In this document: positions 51,363 through 61,591 of the stretch, piece after piece
How positions within the stretch are numbered: the stretch's first letter is position 1
Layout of the letters: the number at the start of each line of letters is the position of its first letter
Assembly (NCBI RefSeq): GCF_000379685.1
Contig: NZ_KB903261.1
Coordinates: forward strand, 552,906 to 616,905
Reading direction: 5' to 3'
DNA: 64,000 bases
Source: Catelliglobosispora koreensis DSM 44566
Lineage (GTDB): Bacteria > Actinomycetota > Actinomycetes > Mycobacteriales > Micromonosporaceae
Notes under the pieces: generated by a model
Databases searched by the model: none
What the model was told of the DNA's origin: nothing
The model's input: the letters and a program-made list of their open reading frames with translations, nothing else
Position numbers and translations under genes: made by a program

Positions 51363-52238
51363 GTGAAGGTTGGTGTTATCGGCGCCGGACGTGTCGGCGC
51401 TGTTCTCGCGGCGGCACTGCGTGGCTCGGGTCACGAAGTGGTTGCCGCCTCCGGCGTATCTAGCGCCGCCAAGCACCGTATTCGCCAGTTGCTTCCTGGC
51501 ACCCCTAATCTTCCCGCTGACCAGGTCGCTGCTCTCGCCGACGACCTGCTCATCATCGCGGTTCCCGATGACGCCCTCGCTGGCGTGGTCAATGGGCTAG
51601 CGGCACTGCACGTGCTCAAACCGGGCCAGATCGTGGCACACACCTCAGGTGCGCATGGGCTTGCTGTCTTGCAGCCGGCAGTCGAAACAGGCGCCCGCCC
51701 GCTGGCGCTGCACCCGGCGATGACGTTCACGGGTACGAAGGCCGACCTTGGCCGCCTCAACGGCATCTCCTTCGGCGTCACCGCACCCGAAGGGCTTCGC
51801 GAGATCGCGGGCAGCCTGGTGAAAGACCTCGGCGGAACGCCTGAGTGGATAGCTGACGAGAACCGTGCGCTCTATCACGCCGCGCTCGCCCACGGGGCGA
51901 ATCACTTGGTGACACTGGTGAATGACGCGGCGGACCGGCTTCGCGACGCTGGCGTGGTGCAGCCTGAGAAGGTGCTCGCACCATTACTGACCGCTGCTTT
52001 GCAGAATGCCCTAGCGATGGGGGACAACGCCCTGACCGGCCCGGTTTCGCGTGGAGACGCGGGAACGGTCGCCCGGCACATCGATGTCCTTGAAGGTACG
52101 CCGACGCTCACGTCCTATCTGGCGCTGGCGCGCCGGTCCGCTGATCGTGCGATCGCTGCTGGCCGCCTGCGTACGACCGACGCCGAAGCCCTGCTCGACG
52201 CCCTGGCGACTCCCGTTCACGTGGAGGCGGCCAAGTGA
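51363..52238 (+). CDS. Rossmann/DUF2520 protein, possible ketopantoate reductase
   Basis: 291 aa. N-terminal NAD(P)-binding [13 protein letters not shown] (about 7-19) and a C-terminal DUF2520 helical domain ([14 protein letters not shown]). This family commonly precedes panC in actinobacteria, and a role in pantothenate synthesis (ketopantoate reduction) has been suggested on that basis, but is inference here. GTG 51363 follows AGAGGA and starts exactly at the Rossmann strand. GTGA overlap with panC. Confidence 0.88.
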   Translation: MKVGVIGAGRVGAVLAAALRGSGHEVVAASGVSSAAKHRIRQLLPGTPNLPADQVAALADDLLIIAVPDDALAGVVNGLAALHVLKPGQIVAHTSGAHGLAVLQPAVETGARPLALHPAMTFTGTKADLGRLNGISFGVTAPEGLREIAGSLVKDLGGTPEWIADENRALYHAALAHGANHLVTLVNDAADRLRDAGVVQPEKVLAPLLTAALQNALAMGDNALTGPVSRGDAGTVARHIDVLEGTPTLTSYLALARRSADRAIAAGRLRTTDAEALLDALATPVHVEAAK

Positions 52239-53032
52239 AGGTCGTGCACACGAGGGACGCGCTTAAAGCGGGCCCCGGCAAAGTTGGCGTCGTCATGACG
52301 ATGGGGGCCCTGCATGCCGGGCACGCCACGTTGATGCGTGAAGCGCGCAAGACCTGCGACTTTCTCATCGCCACGATTTTCGTGAACCCGCTTCAGTTCG
52401 GGCCTAACGAAGACCTGGCGAAATACCCCCGCACGTTCGACGCCGACCTCGCTGTGTGCGAGGAAGAAGGCGTCGACCTCGTATTCGCGCCGTCCCCCAC
52501 CGAGATGTACCCGGATCAGCCCGTCGTGACGGTTGATCCGGGTCCACTCGGGACAGTGCTGGAGGGAGCGGTCCGGCCCGGGCACTTCGCCGGCGTGCTG
52601 ACGGTGGTGCTCAAGCTGCTCAATATGACCCGTGCTGACGTGGCGTTCTTCGGCGAGAAGGACTACCAGCAGCTGACCCTCATCAAGCAGATGGTCGCCT
52701 CGTTCAACGTGCCCGTGGAAATCGTCGGAGTGCCAACCGTGAGGGAGAGCGACGGCCTGGCCCTGTCGAGCCGCAACCGTTACCTGTCGCCTGAGGAGCG
52801 CGAGCTCGCGCTGGCCTTGTCCCGGGCACTGCGCAAAGGTGCGGCTCAGCACACAGCCGATGCGGTCCTCGCCACAGCCGGGCAGGAGCTGGCCGGCCTC
52901 GACGTTGACTATCTCGAGCTGCGCGATCCCGCTCTCGGGCCAGCCCCGGTCACTGGACCCGCGAGACTGCTCGTCGCCGCTCGCCTCGGCACCACCCGAC
53001 TCATCGACAACACCGACCTGGAGCTGCGCTGA
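52235..53032 (+). CDS. panC: Pantothenate synthetase
   Basis: ATP-dependent ligation of pantoate and beta-alanine. 265 aa. Motifs [12 protein letters not shown] (HIGH-like, about 22-33), [23 protein letters not shown] and the KMSKS-equivalent [12 protein letters not shown] 52235 overlaps the DUF2520 gene; the stop TGA overlaps the panD ATG (TGATG). Three-gene pantothenate operon. Confidence 0.97.
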   Translation: MKVVHTRDALKAGPGKVGVVMTMGALHAGHATLMREARKTCDFLIATIFVNPLQFGPNEDLAKYPRTFDADLAVCEEEGVDLVFAPSPTEMYPDQPVVTVDPGPLGTVLEGAVRPGHFAGVLTVVLKLLNMTRADVAFFGEKDYQQLTLIKQMVASFNVPVEIVGVPTVRESDGLALSSRNRYLSPEERELALALSRALRKGAAQHTADAVLATAGQELAGLDVDYLELRDPALGPAPVTGPARLLVAARLGTTRLIDNTDLELR

Positions 53033-53463
53033 TGTTCTCTCGGAACATGTTCAAGTCGAAGATCCACCGCGCCACCGTGACGCAGGCCGACCTGCACTAT
53101 GTGGGGTCCGTGACGATCGACGAGGATTTGATGGACGCCGCCGACCTGCTCCCCGGTGAGCAGGTGGCCATCGTCGACATCACCAACGGTGCCCGGCTGG
53201 AAACCTATGTGATTCCTGGAGAGCGGGGCTCCGGTGTCATCGGCATCAACGGCGCCGCGGCCCATCTCGTGCACCCCGGCGATCTGGTCATCCTGATCTC
53301 GTACGCGCAGATGGACGATGCCACCGCGCGCGCCTATGTCCCCGCCGTGGTTCATGTCGACAAAGACAACAAGATCATTTCATTGGGTACTGATCCCGCC
53401 GAGGCCGTAGAAGGCATGGCGGACAAGGTCATTCGTGGGGACCTAACCGTTAGTGTTCGCTAG
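53032..53463 (+). CDS. panD: Aspartate 1-decarboxylase
   Basis: Makes beta-alanine from aspartate for panC. 143 aa proenzyme that self-cleaves between Gly24 and Ser25 (YVGSVTID) to form the pyruvoyl cofactor. Other features: [14 protein letters not shown] start and [12 protein letters not shown]. Coupled to panC. Confidence 0.97.
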   Translation: MFSRNMFKSKIHRATVTQADLHYVGSVTIDEDLMDAADLLPGEQVAIVDITNGARLETYVIPGERGSGVIGINGAAAHLVHPGDLVILISYAQMDDATARAYVPAVVHVDKDNKIISLGTDPAEAVEGMADKVIRGDLTVSVR

Positions 53464-53576
53464 CGCCGCTTCGCCTCAATGCCTGCGGGCGGGTGACCGG
53501 CGCACGGCCGTGTCACTTCCTCTCGGCGGCGCCAGCCTGTCCAGATAGCGGATATCCCCGCGCTTCGGCGCACGGC

Positions 53577-53582
53577 TACTCT
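53577..53582 (+). promoter_or_regulatory. -10 box of the first septum-formation lipoprotein gene
   Basis: TACTCT in the 155-bp gap after panD, about 37 bases before GTG 53619, which has its own GGGGAGGG ribosome-binding site. Confidence 0.35.
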
Positions 53583-53618
53583 CCTCCGGCCGCTTACGCG
53601 TTTCTCGGGGAGGGTGTC

Positions 53619-54482
53619 GTGCGCCGCTTATTGCCCGTTCTGGCCATCAGTGCAGCTCTTATGCTGAACGCCTGCTCGCTGTTGCCGGGCAACGGCATCG
53701 GCTCAAACTGGCCCGCGATGCCGGAAGCGACGCAGTTCACACCGGAACAAGGCGTGTGCCATGAGCGCGCGTCGTCGAACAGTGCGGCCGGTTCCTACGT
53801 GCCGGTGCCGTGTTCCAAGGCGCACATGGCCGAGACCATCTTCGTTGGACAGTTGCCCGCCGAGACTGCCGCGCTGAAGACCGCACCCCAGCCGGAGTCG
53901 CCGGACGCCTCACCGGCGTGGGCGGCGTGCAGCAAAGAGGTGAGCAACTTCTTTGGCCGCAACTGGCTCGACTACCGGCTCCGGCTCTACGTCTACTGGC
54001 CGTCCACGACAGGCTGGAAGAGCGGCGCCCGCTGGCTGCGCTGTGACGTCGTGGTGCCGCGCGATATGGCCAACTGGGACAGCGATGAGGTCAGCCAGGA
54101 TGGTCCGTTCAAGAAGGGCGCGATGGACAGCCTTGCCCTGGGCTGCTTCGACTTGCAAGAGACCACTTCCAGGGACAGCCTCATCGCCTCGCCTTGCGAG
54201 GTCTCGCACAACACTGAGTACGCGGGCAGTGTGAACCTGCCCAAGGACACGAAATACCCCACTACCGACGCGGAGTGGGATGTCATCTACGACCACTGCT
54301 TTGGCGCGATCGCTGAGTTTGTTGGTGTCCGCGTAGCGAACCTGACAACCGGGGCATATGCCGTTCCCGAGGAAACAACGTGGCAAGGCGGCGGTGAGAA
54401 CGCGGTCCGGTGCTATCTATGGCTCGACGACCGGAAGATGACAGGGTCGGCAAAAGGCACCCGTGGCGTTGGGATTCCTTAG
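53619..54482 (+). CDS. Septum-formation-family lipoprotein 1
   Basis: 287 aa. Lipobox LMLNAC gives Cys19. The extracytoplasmic part has two septum-formation (PF13845-like) halves with conserved Cys pairs: VPCSKAHMAETIFVG and SPCEVSHNTEYAGSV (the (V/D)CxxxHxxE signature). GTG 53619 follows GGGGAGGG. Paralogue of the next gene. The family name comes from a proposed role in septation; the function is unproven. Confidence 0.87.
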   Translation: MRRLLPVLAISAALMLNACSLLPGNGIGSNWPAMPEATQFTPEQGVCHERASSNSAAGSYVPVPCSKAHMAETIFVGQLPAETAALKTAPQPESPDASPAWAACSKEVSNFFGRNWLDYRLRLYVYWPSTTGWKSGARWLRCDVVVPRDMANWDSDEVSQDGPFKKGAMDSLALGCFDLQETTSRDSLIASPCEVSHNTEYAGSVNLPKDTKYPTTDAEWDVIYDHCFGAIAEFVGVRVANLTTGAYAVPEETTWQGGGENAVRCYLWLDDRKMTGSAKGTRGVGIP

Positions 54483-54494
54483 AAAAAAGCGGGA

Positions 54495-54524
54495 TTGGGC
54501 TGCATAGCGTTCATGAACTATGCT
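54495..54524 (+). promoter_or_regulatory. Promoter of the second septum-formation lipoprotein gene
   Basis: TTGGGC (54495-54500), 18-bp spacer, TATGCT (54519-54524): a fair housekeeping promoter between the two paralogues. Confidence 0.45.
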
Positions 54525-54562
54525 CACGGCCTGCTAGCTATCTCATCCTGGGGGGAAATGAC

Positions 54563-55450
54563 ATGCGCCGTGCCTTCTTAGCCGCTCTGATCGCGGGAGC
54601 GACGCTGGTCACGGCGTCGGCATGTGGCGTTCCTCCGGGCACCGATGGCGACCTTTCCAACCAGTGGCCCGCCATGCCGGCCGCGGCTGGCTGGGAGCCC
54701 AAAGCTGGTTCGTGCAGCCAAGATTTCTCCGCCAATCTCTTCCGCTCTGGCTACAACCCGGTTGAGTGCACCGCGGCGCACAAGTTCGAGACTGTCCACA
54801 TCGGACAGTTCACGGGCGATGCCGCCCGGGGCGGCATTCCCGCCTCAAACAGCGACACGATGAAAGCCGCCTGGTCTGAGTGCGACAAGAAGACCACTGA
54901 ATTCCTCGGTGGCAACTGGCGCGACGGGCGCATCTGGATCGGGGTTTCGCTGCCGTCCAGGGGCAACTGGGATGGCGGCGCCAAGTGGTACCGCTGCGAG
55001 GCTGGCATCTATGAAGACCTCTTCAGCAGCTCGATGACAAGCCGGAACAAGAGCCTCAAGGGCGAGTTCTCCGGCGCCTCCGACCTGAAGTACGGCTGCC
55101 TGAACGTGCCGAAGGCTGAAGACCAGGAGATTCAGCCGGTCGACTGCGGCACCGGGCACAACGCCGAATACGTGGGTTCCTTCGCCGTTGACCTGTCCTG
55201 GGATGACGTCCACAAGGACAAGGGCCCGGACTCGGTGCACAACAGCTGCCGGGCCACGATCGCTTCGTACGTCGGCGTTCCCAACGACAACAACCTCAAG
55301 TACCGCACGGGAACGTACTACTTCACGGCCAGCAAGCGGGACTGGGACGCGGGTGACCGCAGCATCCGCTGCCACCTCTACGTCGGCAAGACGCTCACGA
55401 AGTCGCTGAAGGGCACCGGCACCGGTGGCCTGCCCATCAACTACGCGTGA
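54563..55450 (+). CDS. Septum-formation-family lipoprotein 2
   Basis: 295 aa, tandem paralogue of the previous gene (shared SNQWPAMP/SNWPAMP after the lipobox, ECTAAHKFETVHIGQ and DCGTGHNAEYVGS). Lipobox VTASAC. ATG 54563 follows GGGGGGAAA. Two septum-formation domain halves as in the neighbour. Both interrupt the usual panD-nadB/coaX order. Function unproven. Confidence 0.88.
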   Translation: MRRAFLAALIAGATLVTASACGVPPGTDGDLSNQWPAMPAAAGWEPKAGSCSQDFSANLFRSGYNPVECTAAHKFETVHIGQFTGDAARGGIPASNSDTMKAAWSECDKKTTEFLGGNWRDGRIWIGVSLPSRGNWDGGAKWYRCEAGIYEDLFSSSMTSRNKSLKGEFSGASDLKYGCLNVPKAEDQEIQPVDCGTGHNAEYVGSFAVDLSWDDVHKDKGPDSVHNSCRATIASYVGVPNDNNLKYRTGTYYFTASKRDWDAGDRSIRCHLYVGKTLTKSLKGTGTGGLPINYA

Positions 55451-55496
55451 GCTTTGACACTGCTGACCCATCTGTGAACTTCGGGTAGCGGCACGG

Positions 55497-57146
55497 TTGA
55501 CTGTGTATGTGCCACACCTCGATCCGGCGGTTTTGCCGGCGTTGCCCACAAGGTTGCCCGCTCGCCCCGCGAGCTGGTTCGAGCCGACTGACGTCGTCGT
55601 CGTTGGCTCCGGCATCGCCGGCCTGACGGCCGCGCTCCACCTGCGGGAAGCCGGGCTGCACGTCACCGTAGTGACCAAGGTCAATATCGATGACGGGTCA
55701 ACCCGGTGGGCCCAGGGCGGCATCGCGGCCGTGCTCGACCCCTTGGATACTCCCGCCGCCCACGCTCAGGACACGATGGTGGCTGGGGTGGGCCTGTGCG
55801 ACGCCGCCGCGGTCGACGTCCTCGTCCGCGAAGGCCCTGGGCGGATTCGTGATTTGATCCGCCTCGGCACCACCTTCGACCGCAACGCTGACGGCACGCT
55901 GATGCTCACGCGCGAAGGCGGCCACCACGCCAACCGGATCGTCCACGCCGGCGGTGACGCCACCGGGGCAGAAGTGCAGCGGGCGTTGCATGCCGCGGTT
56001 CGCCGCGATCCCTGGATCCGCCTGATCGAGCACGCGCTCGTGCTGGATCTGTTGCGCGACACCAATGGCCGCGCTTGTGGCATCACACTGCACGTGCTCG
56101 GCGAAGGCACCGAAGACGGCGTCGGCGCGATCCTCGCGCGCGCCGTCGTGCTCGCGACCGGTGGGTTAGGGCAAATCTTCGCCGCGACCACGAACCCGGT
56201 CGTGTCCACGGGCGACGGTGTGGCGCTCGCGCTGCGCGCTGGAGCCGCTGTCACCGATCTGGAATTCGTTCAGTTCCACCCGACTTCGCTTTATCTGCCC
56301 GGCAACCGGACCGCCCAGCAGCCGCTCGTTAGCGAAGCGCTGCGTGGTGAAGGCGCGCATCTGGTTGACGCTGAAGGCAAGCGCTTCATGGTTGGCAAAC
56401 ACGAGCTGGCCGAGCTGGCGCCGCGAGACGTTGTCGCCAAAGGCATCCACCGGCAGATGCTGGCCGACAACACCGACCACGTTTATCTCGACGCACGGCA
56501 CGTTTCCCGGCTGCACGAACGGTTTCCGACCATCACGGCTTACTGTCTGGCCGCTGGTGTCGATCCGGCACACGACTTGATCCCGGTCGCCCCAGCGGCG
56601 CATTACGCCTCGGGTGGCGTGCGCACCGACCTTGATGGCCGCACGAGCATTCCCGGGCTTTACGCCTGCGGTGAGGTGGCGTGCACAGGAGTGCATGGCG
56701 CCAACCGGCTCGCGTCCAACTCGCTGCTCGAAGGTTTGGTTTTCTCGCGGCGGATCGCGACCGACATCGTCCGCGACCTGCCCCCGCTCAGTGAACCGGA
56801 ACTGCTCGCGGACACGAGCCTGCCCACGCATCCTGAGGTCGAGGCACCTGCTCGCGCCGAGCTGCAGCGGGCGATGACCAAGGGCGCCGGGGTGCTGCGC
56901 AGCGCCGAAACCCTTGAGGAAACCGCCGCCGCGGTGCGCAAAGCCGCTGACGTCGCCACGAGCTGGGAGTTCCATAACCTCGTGACCGTGGCGAGCGCTC
57001 TGGCCGGCGCGGCTTCCGCCAGGCGCGAGACACGCGGCTGCCATTGGCGGGAGGATTTCCCCGAGGCCCTCGACGAGTGGCGCGGGCACATCGTCCCGCG
57101 CCTAACCGAAGCCGGGGAACTAACGCACACGTGGGAGTCGATGTGA
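55497..57146 (+). CDS. nadB: L-aspartate oxidase
   Basis: FAD enzyme oxidising aspartate to iminoaspartate in de novo NAD synthesis. 549 aa. FAD-binding GSGIAGLTAALHL (about 37-49), QGGIAAVLD, HARG-like GGHHANRIVHAGG, and the C-terminal fumarate-reductase-like region with CGEVACTGVHGANRLASNSL (in part). Start TTG 55497 or GTG 55503; no clear ribosome-binding site. Stop overlaps nadC (GTGA). No nadA is in view. Confidence 0.96.
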   Translation: MTVYVPHLDPAVLPALPTRLPARPASWFEPTDVVVVGSGIAGLTAALHLREAGLHVTVVTKVNIDDGSTRWAQGGIAAVLDPLDTPAAHAQDTMVAGVGLCDAAAVDVLVREGPGRIRDLIRLGTTFDRNADGTLMLTREGGHHANRIVHAGGDATGAEVQRALHAAVRRDPWIRLIEHALVLDLLRDTNGRACGITLHVLGEGTEDGVGAILARAVVLATGGLGQIFAATTNPVVSTGDGVALALRAGAAVTDLEFVQFHPTSLYLPGNRTAQQPLVSEALRGEGAHLVDAEGKRFMVGKHELAELAPRDVVAKGIHRQMLADNTDHVYLDARHVSRLHERFPTITAYCLAAGVDPAHDLIPVAPAAHYASGGVRTDLDGRTSIPGLYACGEVACTGVHGANRLASNSLLEGLVFSRRIATDIVRDLPPLSEPELLADTSLPTHPEVEAPARAELQRAMTKGAGVLRSAETLEETAAAVRKAADVATSWEFHNLVTVASALAGAASARRETRGCHWREDFPEALDEWRGHIVPRLTEAGELTHTWESM

Positions 57147-58024
57147 ACGAAAAGACCGAGGCTCTGCTTCGCGACCTTGGGCTCGACCATCTGGAAGTCA
57201 CCTGGATCATCGAGAACGCGCTCCGCGAGGACCTTGGCCCACAGCACCTCGACGTCACGAGCGTGGCGACCATCCCCGCGGCACAAACCGATACCGCCGA
57301 GCTGATCGCGCGCGAAGATGGTGTCGTCGCCGGGCTAGCCGTCGCCGCTGCCGTGTTTGAGCTAGCCGGGCCAGGAGCGACAGTTGAGGTGCACGTCAAC
57401 GATGGATCGGCTGTCGCCAAAGACGATGTGCTGGCCACCATCACCGGTCCAACCAGGACGCTCCTAGCCGCCGAGCGCACCGCGCTGAACCTCCTGTGCC
57501 GCATGTCCGGCGTGGCGACGCACACGCGCGCTTGGGCCAATGAACTAGCAGGGACCAAGGCGCGGGTACTAGACACGCGTAAGACGACACCGGGTCTGCG
57601 AGTGCTCGAGAAATACGCGGTGCGTGCCGGGGGAGGCACGAACAAACGCATGGGGCTCTACGACGTCGCCATGATCAAGGACAACCACAAACTGGCGGCG
57701 GGCTCGATCACCGCGGCGTATGAGCGCGTGCTTTCGGCGTACCCCCAAATGGTTGTCCAGGTGGAAGTCACCACCTTGAGTGAAGCGATAGAAGCGGTCA
57801 CCGCGGGCGCTAATTTTCTGTTGCTGGACAACATGACACCGGATGCCCTGCGCGAAGTCGTTGCGGCCGTGGGGGATCGGGCTGAACTAGAGGCGACCGG
57901 CGGGCTGACCCTCGCCGTGGCTCGTGAGTATGCCGAGACGGGTGTGGATTTCCTGTCGGTCGGTGCGCTCACGCACTCCTCGCCTATCGTTGATATCGCG
58001 CTGGATCTTAAGCCGAGGGAGTGA
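57143..58024 (+). CDS. nadC: Nicotinate-nucleotide pyrophosphorylase (carboxylating)
   Basis: Converts quinolinate and PRPP to nicotinate mononucleotide, CO2 and PPi. 293 aa. Family motifs AERTALNLLCRMSG, LDTRKTTPGLR, YAVRAGGGTNKRMGL and LLLDNMTPD are all present. GTG 57143 is coupled to nadB. coaX begins five bases after the stop. Confidence 0.97.
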   Translation: MNEKTEALLRDLGLDHLEVTWIIENALREDLGPQHLDVTSVATIPAAQTDTAELIAREDGVVAGLAVAAAVFELAGPGATVEVHVNDGSAVAKDDVLATITGPTRTLLAAERTALNLLCRMSGVATHTRAWANELAGTKARVLDTRKTTPGLRVLEKYAVRAGGGTNKRMGLYDVAMIKDNHKLAAGSITAAYERVLSAYPQMVVQVEVTTLSEAIEAVTAGANFLLLDNMTPDALREVVAAVGDRAELEATGGLTLAVAREYAETGVDFLSVGALTHSSPIVDIALDLKPRE

Positions 58025-58028
58025 CCCG

Positions 58029-58793
58029 GTGCTGCTAACCATCGATATCGGTAACACGAACACGGTGCTGGCGACGTTTGAGGGCGACAAAATCGTGCAC
58101 TCGTGGCGGGTCAAGACCGATTCCCGCAGCACGGCTGACGAGCTGGGCCTCATGTTTCGTGGCCTGCTCGCCGGCGACCAGGTCGAGATCAGCGGCGTGG
58201 CCGCGTGCTCAACGGTCCCGGCGGCGCTGCGATCGCTGCGCACGATGCTGTCGCGTTACTACGGCGGCCTGCCGACCGTGATCGTGGAGCCGGGCGTGAA
58301 GACCGGGGTGCAGCTGGCGATTGATAACCCGAAAGAGGTTGGCAGCGACCGGGTCGTGAATACCCTCGCGGCCTATCAGCTCTTCGGCGGTCCGGCGATT
58401 GTCGTCGACTTTGGAACGTCCACTAACTTCGATGCGGTGAGTTCTCGCGGCGAGTTCCTGGGCGGGGTGCTGGCGCCGGGCATCGAGATCTCCGTCGACG
58501 CGCTGGCGGCCCGTGCGGCCCAACTGCGCAAGGTCGAGCTGGTCAAGCCACCCCGGGTCATTGGCAAGAACACGGTCGAGTGTCTGCAATCCGGTGTCGT
58601 GTATGGATTCGCGGGCCAGGTCGACGGCATCGTGCACCGCATGATCGAAGAGCTGGGTGGGGTGACCGCTGTCATCGCGACCGGAGGCCTCGCCCCGATC
58701 GTGATTGGCGAATGCAAGACGATCACCCACCACGAGCCGATGATTACCTTGATCGGCCTGCGCATGGTCTACGAACGCAACGTGGCCCTGTAG
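58029..58793 (+). CDS. coaX: Type III pantothenate kinase
   Basis: First step of CoA synthesis from pantothenate. 254 aa. ASKHA-fold motifs TIDIGNTNTV (phosphate 1), IVVDFGTSTNFD (phosphate 2) and GGLAPIV. GTG 58029 follows GGGAGTGA. The 3' end overlaps the convergent methyltransferase gene by 25 bp. Links the NAD and pantothenate operons functionally. Confidence 0.97.
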   Translation: MLLTIDIGNTNTVLATFEGDKIVHSWRVKTDSRSTADELGLMFRGLLAGDQVEISGVAACSTVPAALRSLRTMLSRYYGGLPTVIVEPGVKTGVQLAIDNPKEVGSDRVVNTLAAYQLFGGPAIVVDFGTSTNFDAVSSRGEFLGGVLAPGIEISVDALAARAAQLRKVELVKPPRVIGKNTVECLQSGVVYGFAGQVDGIVHRMIEELGGVTAVIATGGLAPIVIGECKTITHHEPMITLIGLRMVYERNVAL

Positions 58794-59500
58794 ACGTCGG
58801 TCTGATACGGCATCTCAAACGTCTCCTGACCGGGCAGTTCCGTCTCGCAGATCTCGCGTACCAGCCGCAGGATCTCGGCTTGCTTGTCAGGTGGCGAGAC
58901 AAGGTAATAGGACCGCGACGCGACCAGGTCTGCCAGTCGCTGCGGCGTCATCGTGACCGTGTGCGGAAAGCTCCGCTTCTCCAGCGGATGAAACAGTGGC
59001 CCGAAGTCGCTGGCGAGCTGATCGTTGTGCTCGGTGCCACGCTGCTGATTGAGCAGATCGTCGAGGCGGATGAGCCAGGGCGCCTCGACACCGCGCTCGT
59101 TCCACATAGGAGCGAAGACGCCACCGGGCTTGAGGACGCGAGCGATTTCGGGATGAGCCCGCTCGGGATCAAACCAGTGGTAGGCCTGGCCGACGACGAC
59201 AGCGTCCACACTGGCGTCTGGCAAAGGGATGTTCTCGGCGCCGCCTTCGAGCGCTTTCAGGCCCGCGGTGGCCGCGTCGAATTGAGCCCGCATTCCCGGG
59301 TCAGGCTCGACGGCGATGACGTGGTGACCGGCCTTGAGCAGGGCACGGCTCAGCAAGCCGGTGCCCGCGCCGAGGTCGAGCACCTGGACAGGTGAGGCAC
59401 CCAAAGCCCACTCAATGGCGGTCTGCGGATAGGTGGGCCGGACGCTGTCGTAGTGAGCGGCCGCCGCACCAAAGGAAAGGCGATGCGTATCAAATTCCAC
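58769..59500 (-). CDS. Class I SAM-dependent methyltransferase
   Basis: 243 aa. SAM-binding motif [15 protein letters not shown] (about 41-55), acidic loop VEPDPGM, and motif [17 protein letters not shown] typical of the ubiquinone/menaquinone-biosynthesis (UbiE-like, Methyltransf_11) group. Substrate unknown. Leaderless GTG 59500: TAGCCT lies seven bases before it and overlaps the lysS -10 box. Convergent overlap with coaX by 25 bp. Confidence 0.88.
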   Translation of the reverse strand: MEFDTHRLSFGAAAAHYDSVRPTYPQTAIEWALGASPVQVLDLGAGTGLLSRALLKAGHHVIAVEPDPGMRAQFDAATAGLKALEGGAENIPLPDASVDAVVVGQAYHWFDPERAHPEIARVLKPGGVFAPMWNERGVEAPWLIRLDDLLNQQRGTEHNDQLASDFGPLFHPLEKRSFPHTVTMTPQRLADLVASRSYYLVSPPDKQAEILRLVREICETELPGQETFEMPYQTDVYRATLRS

Positions 59501-59506
59501 GGTCGG

Positions 59507-59513
59507 TAGGCTA
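59507..59513. promoter_or_regulatory. Symmetric bidirectional -10 element of lysS and the methyltransferase gene
   Basis: TAGGCTA gives TAGGCT on the plus strand (59507-59512), exactly seven bases before lysS GTG 59520, and TAGCCT on the minus strand (59513-59508), exactly seven bases before GTG 59500. Both genes would be leaderless, from one shared -10. Confidence 0.6.
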
Positions 59514-59519
59514 GTCGGC

Positions 59520-61022
<1,503 letters not shown>

Positions 61023-61029
61023 CGTGGTT

Positions 61030-61035
61030 TATTCT
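61030..61035 (+). promoter_or_regulatory. -10 box of lsr2
   Basis: TATTCT in the 55-bp gap before lsr2, which has the ribosome-binding site GGGAGG six bases before its ATG. Confidence 0.45.
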
Positions 61036-61077
61036 GTGGCGGTTCACCCAAATTGAAAGTCCAATGGGAGGCACCGC

Positions 61078-61431
61078 ATGGCACGACGCGAAATTGTCGT
61101 TCTGCAAGATGACCTGGATGGCTCTGAGAAGGACGTCCGGGTGGTGAAGTTCGGGTTCGAAGGCGTCAGCTATGAGATTGACCTGAGCCCGGGGAATTTC
61201 GACAAGCTCGCGCAGGCCCTTGCCCCCTTCGTCGCCGTCGCCCGCAAGGACGCCAAGCGGGCGGCGAGTGGTCCCGCGCCGCGCAGCAAGGGACTTTCCG
61301 CCGCGGAGCAGCGCGCGTTCAACCAGCGTGTGCGTGATTGGGCAAAGACCCAAAAGGGACAAAAAGTAAGTGAACGGGGTCGCGTGCCGGCCAAGCTCAT
61401 TGAGGCCTACCACGCCGCAGGGCTGCGATAG
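61078..61431 (+). CDS. lsr2: Nucleoid-associated protein Lsr2
   Basis: Bridging DNA-binding protein that silences AT-rich, often acquired, genes (H-NS analogue). 117 aa. N-terminal dimerisation domain (VVLQDDLDGSEKD; VSYEIDLSPGNFDKL) and C-terminal DNA-binding domain; the minor-groove motif is SERGRVPAKLIEAY, with RGR as in the family. Located between lysS and clpC, the standard actinobacterial position. Confidence 0.97.
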   Translation: MARREIVVLQDDLDGSEKDVRVVKFGFEGVSYEIDLSPGNFDKLAQALAPFVAVARKDAKRAASGPAPRSKGLSAAEQRAFNQRVRDWAKTQKGQKVSERGRVPAKLIEAYHAAGLR

Positions 61432-61469
61432 CGGGCAATTTTCGCTCTGCGCGTAGCCGCCGATACTGC

Positions 61470-61495
61470 GGAATCAGCAGCTACGCGGCAAGGTT
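61470..61495 (+). promoter_or_regulatory. SigR/SigH-type promoter of clpC
   Basis: GGAAT (61470-61474), exactly 18 bases, GTT (61493-61495) matches the GGAAT-N18/19-GTT consensus of oxidative-stress sigma factors SigR (Streptomyces) and SigH (mycobacteria). It lies about 95 bases before clpC. Confidence 0.6.
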
Positions 61496-61591
61496 GCTCT
61501 AACACGACCCACTGATGGCCCTTCTGGCAACTGAAACCGTCGGTGGCGAGCGTTAAAGTGAGTGAAACAGCTTCGCTGGTGAGGAGCGGGA

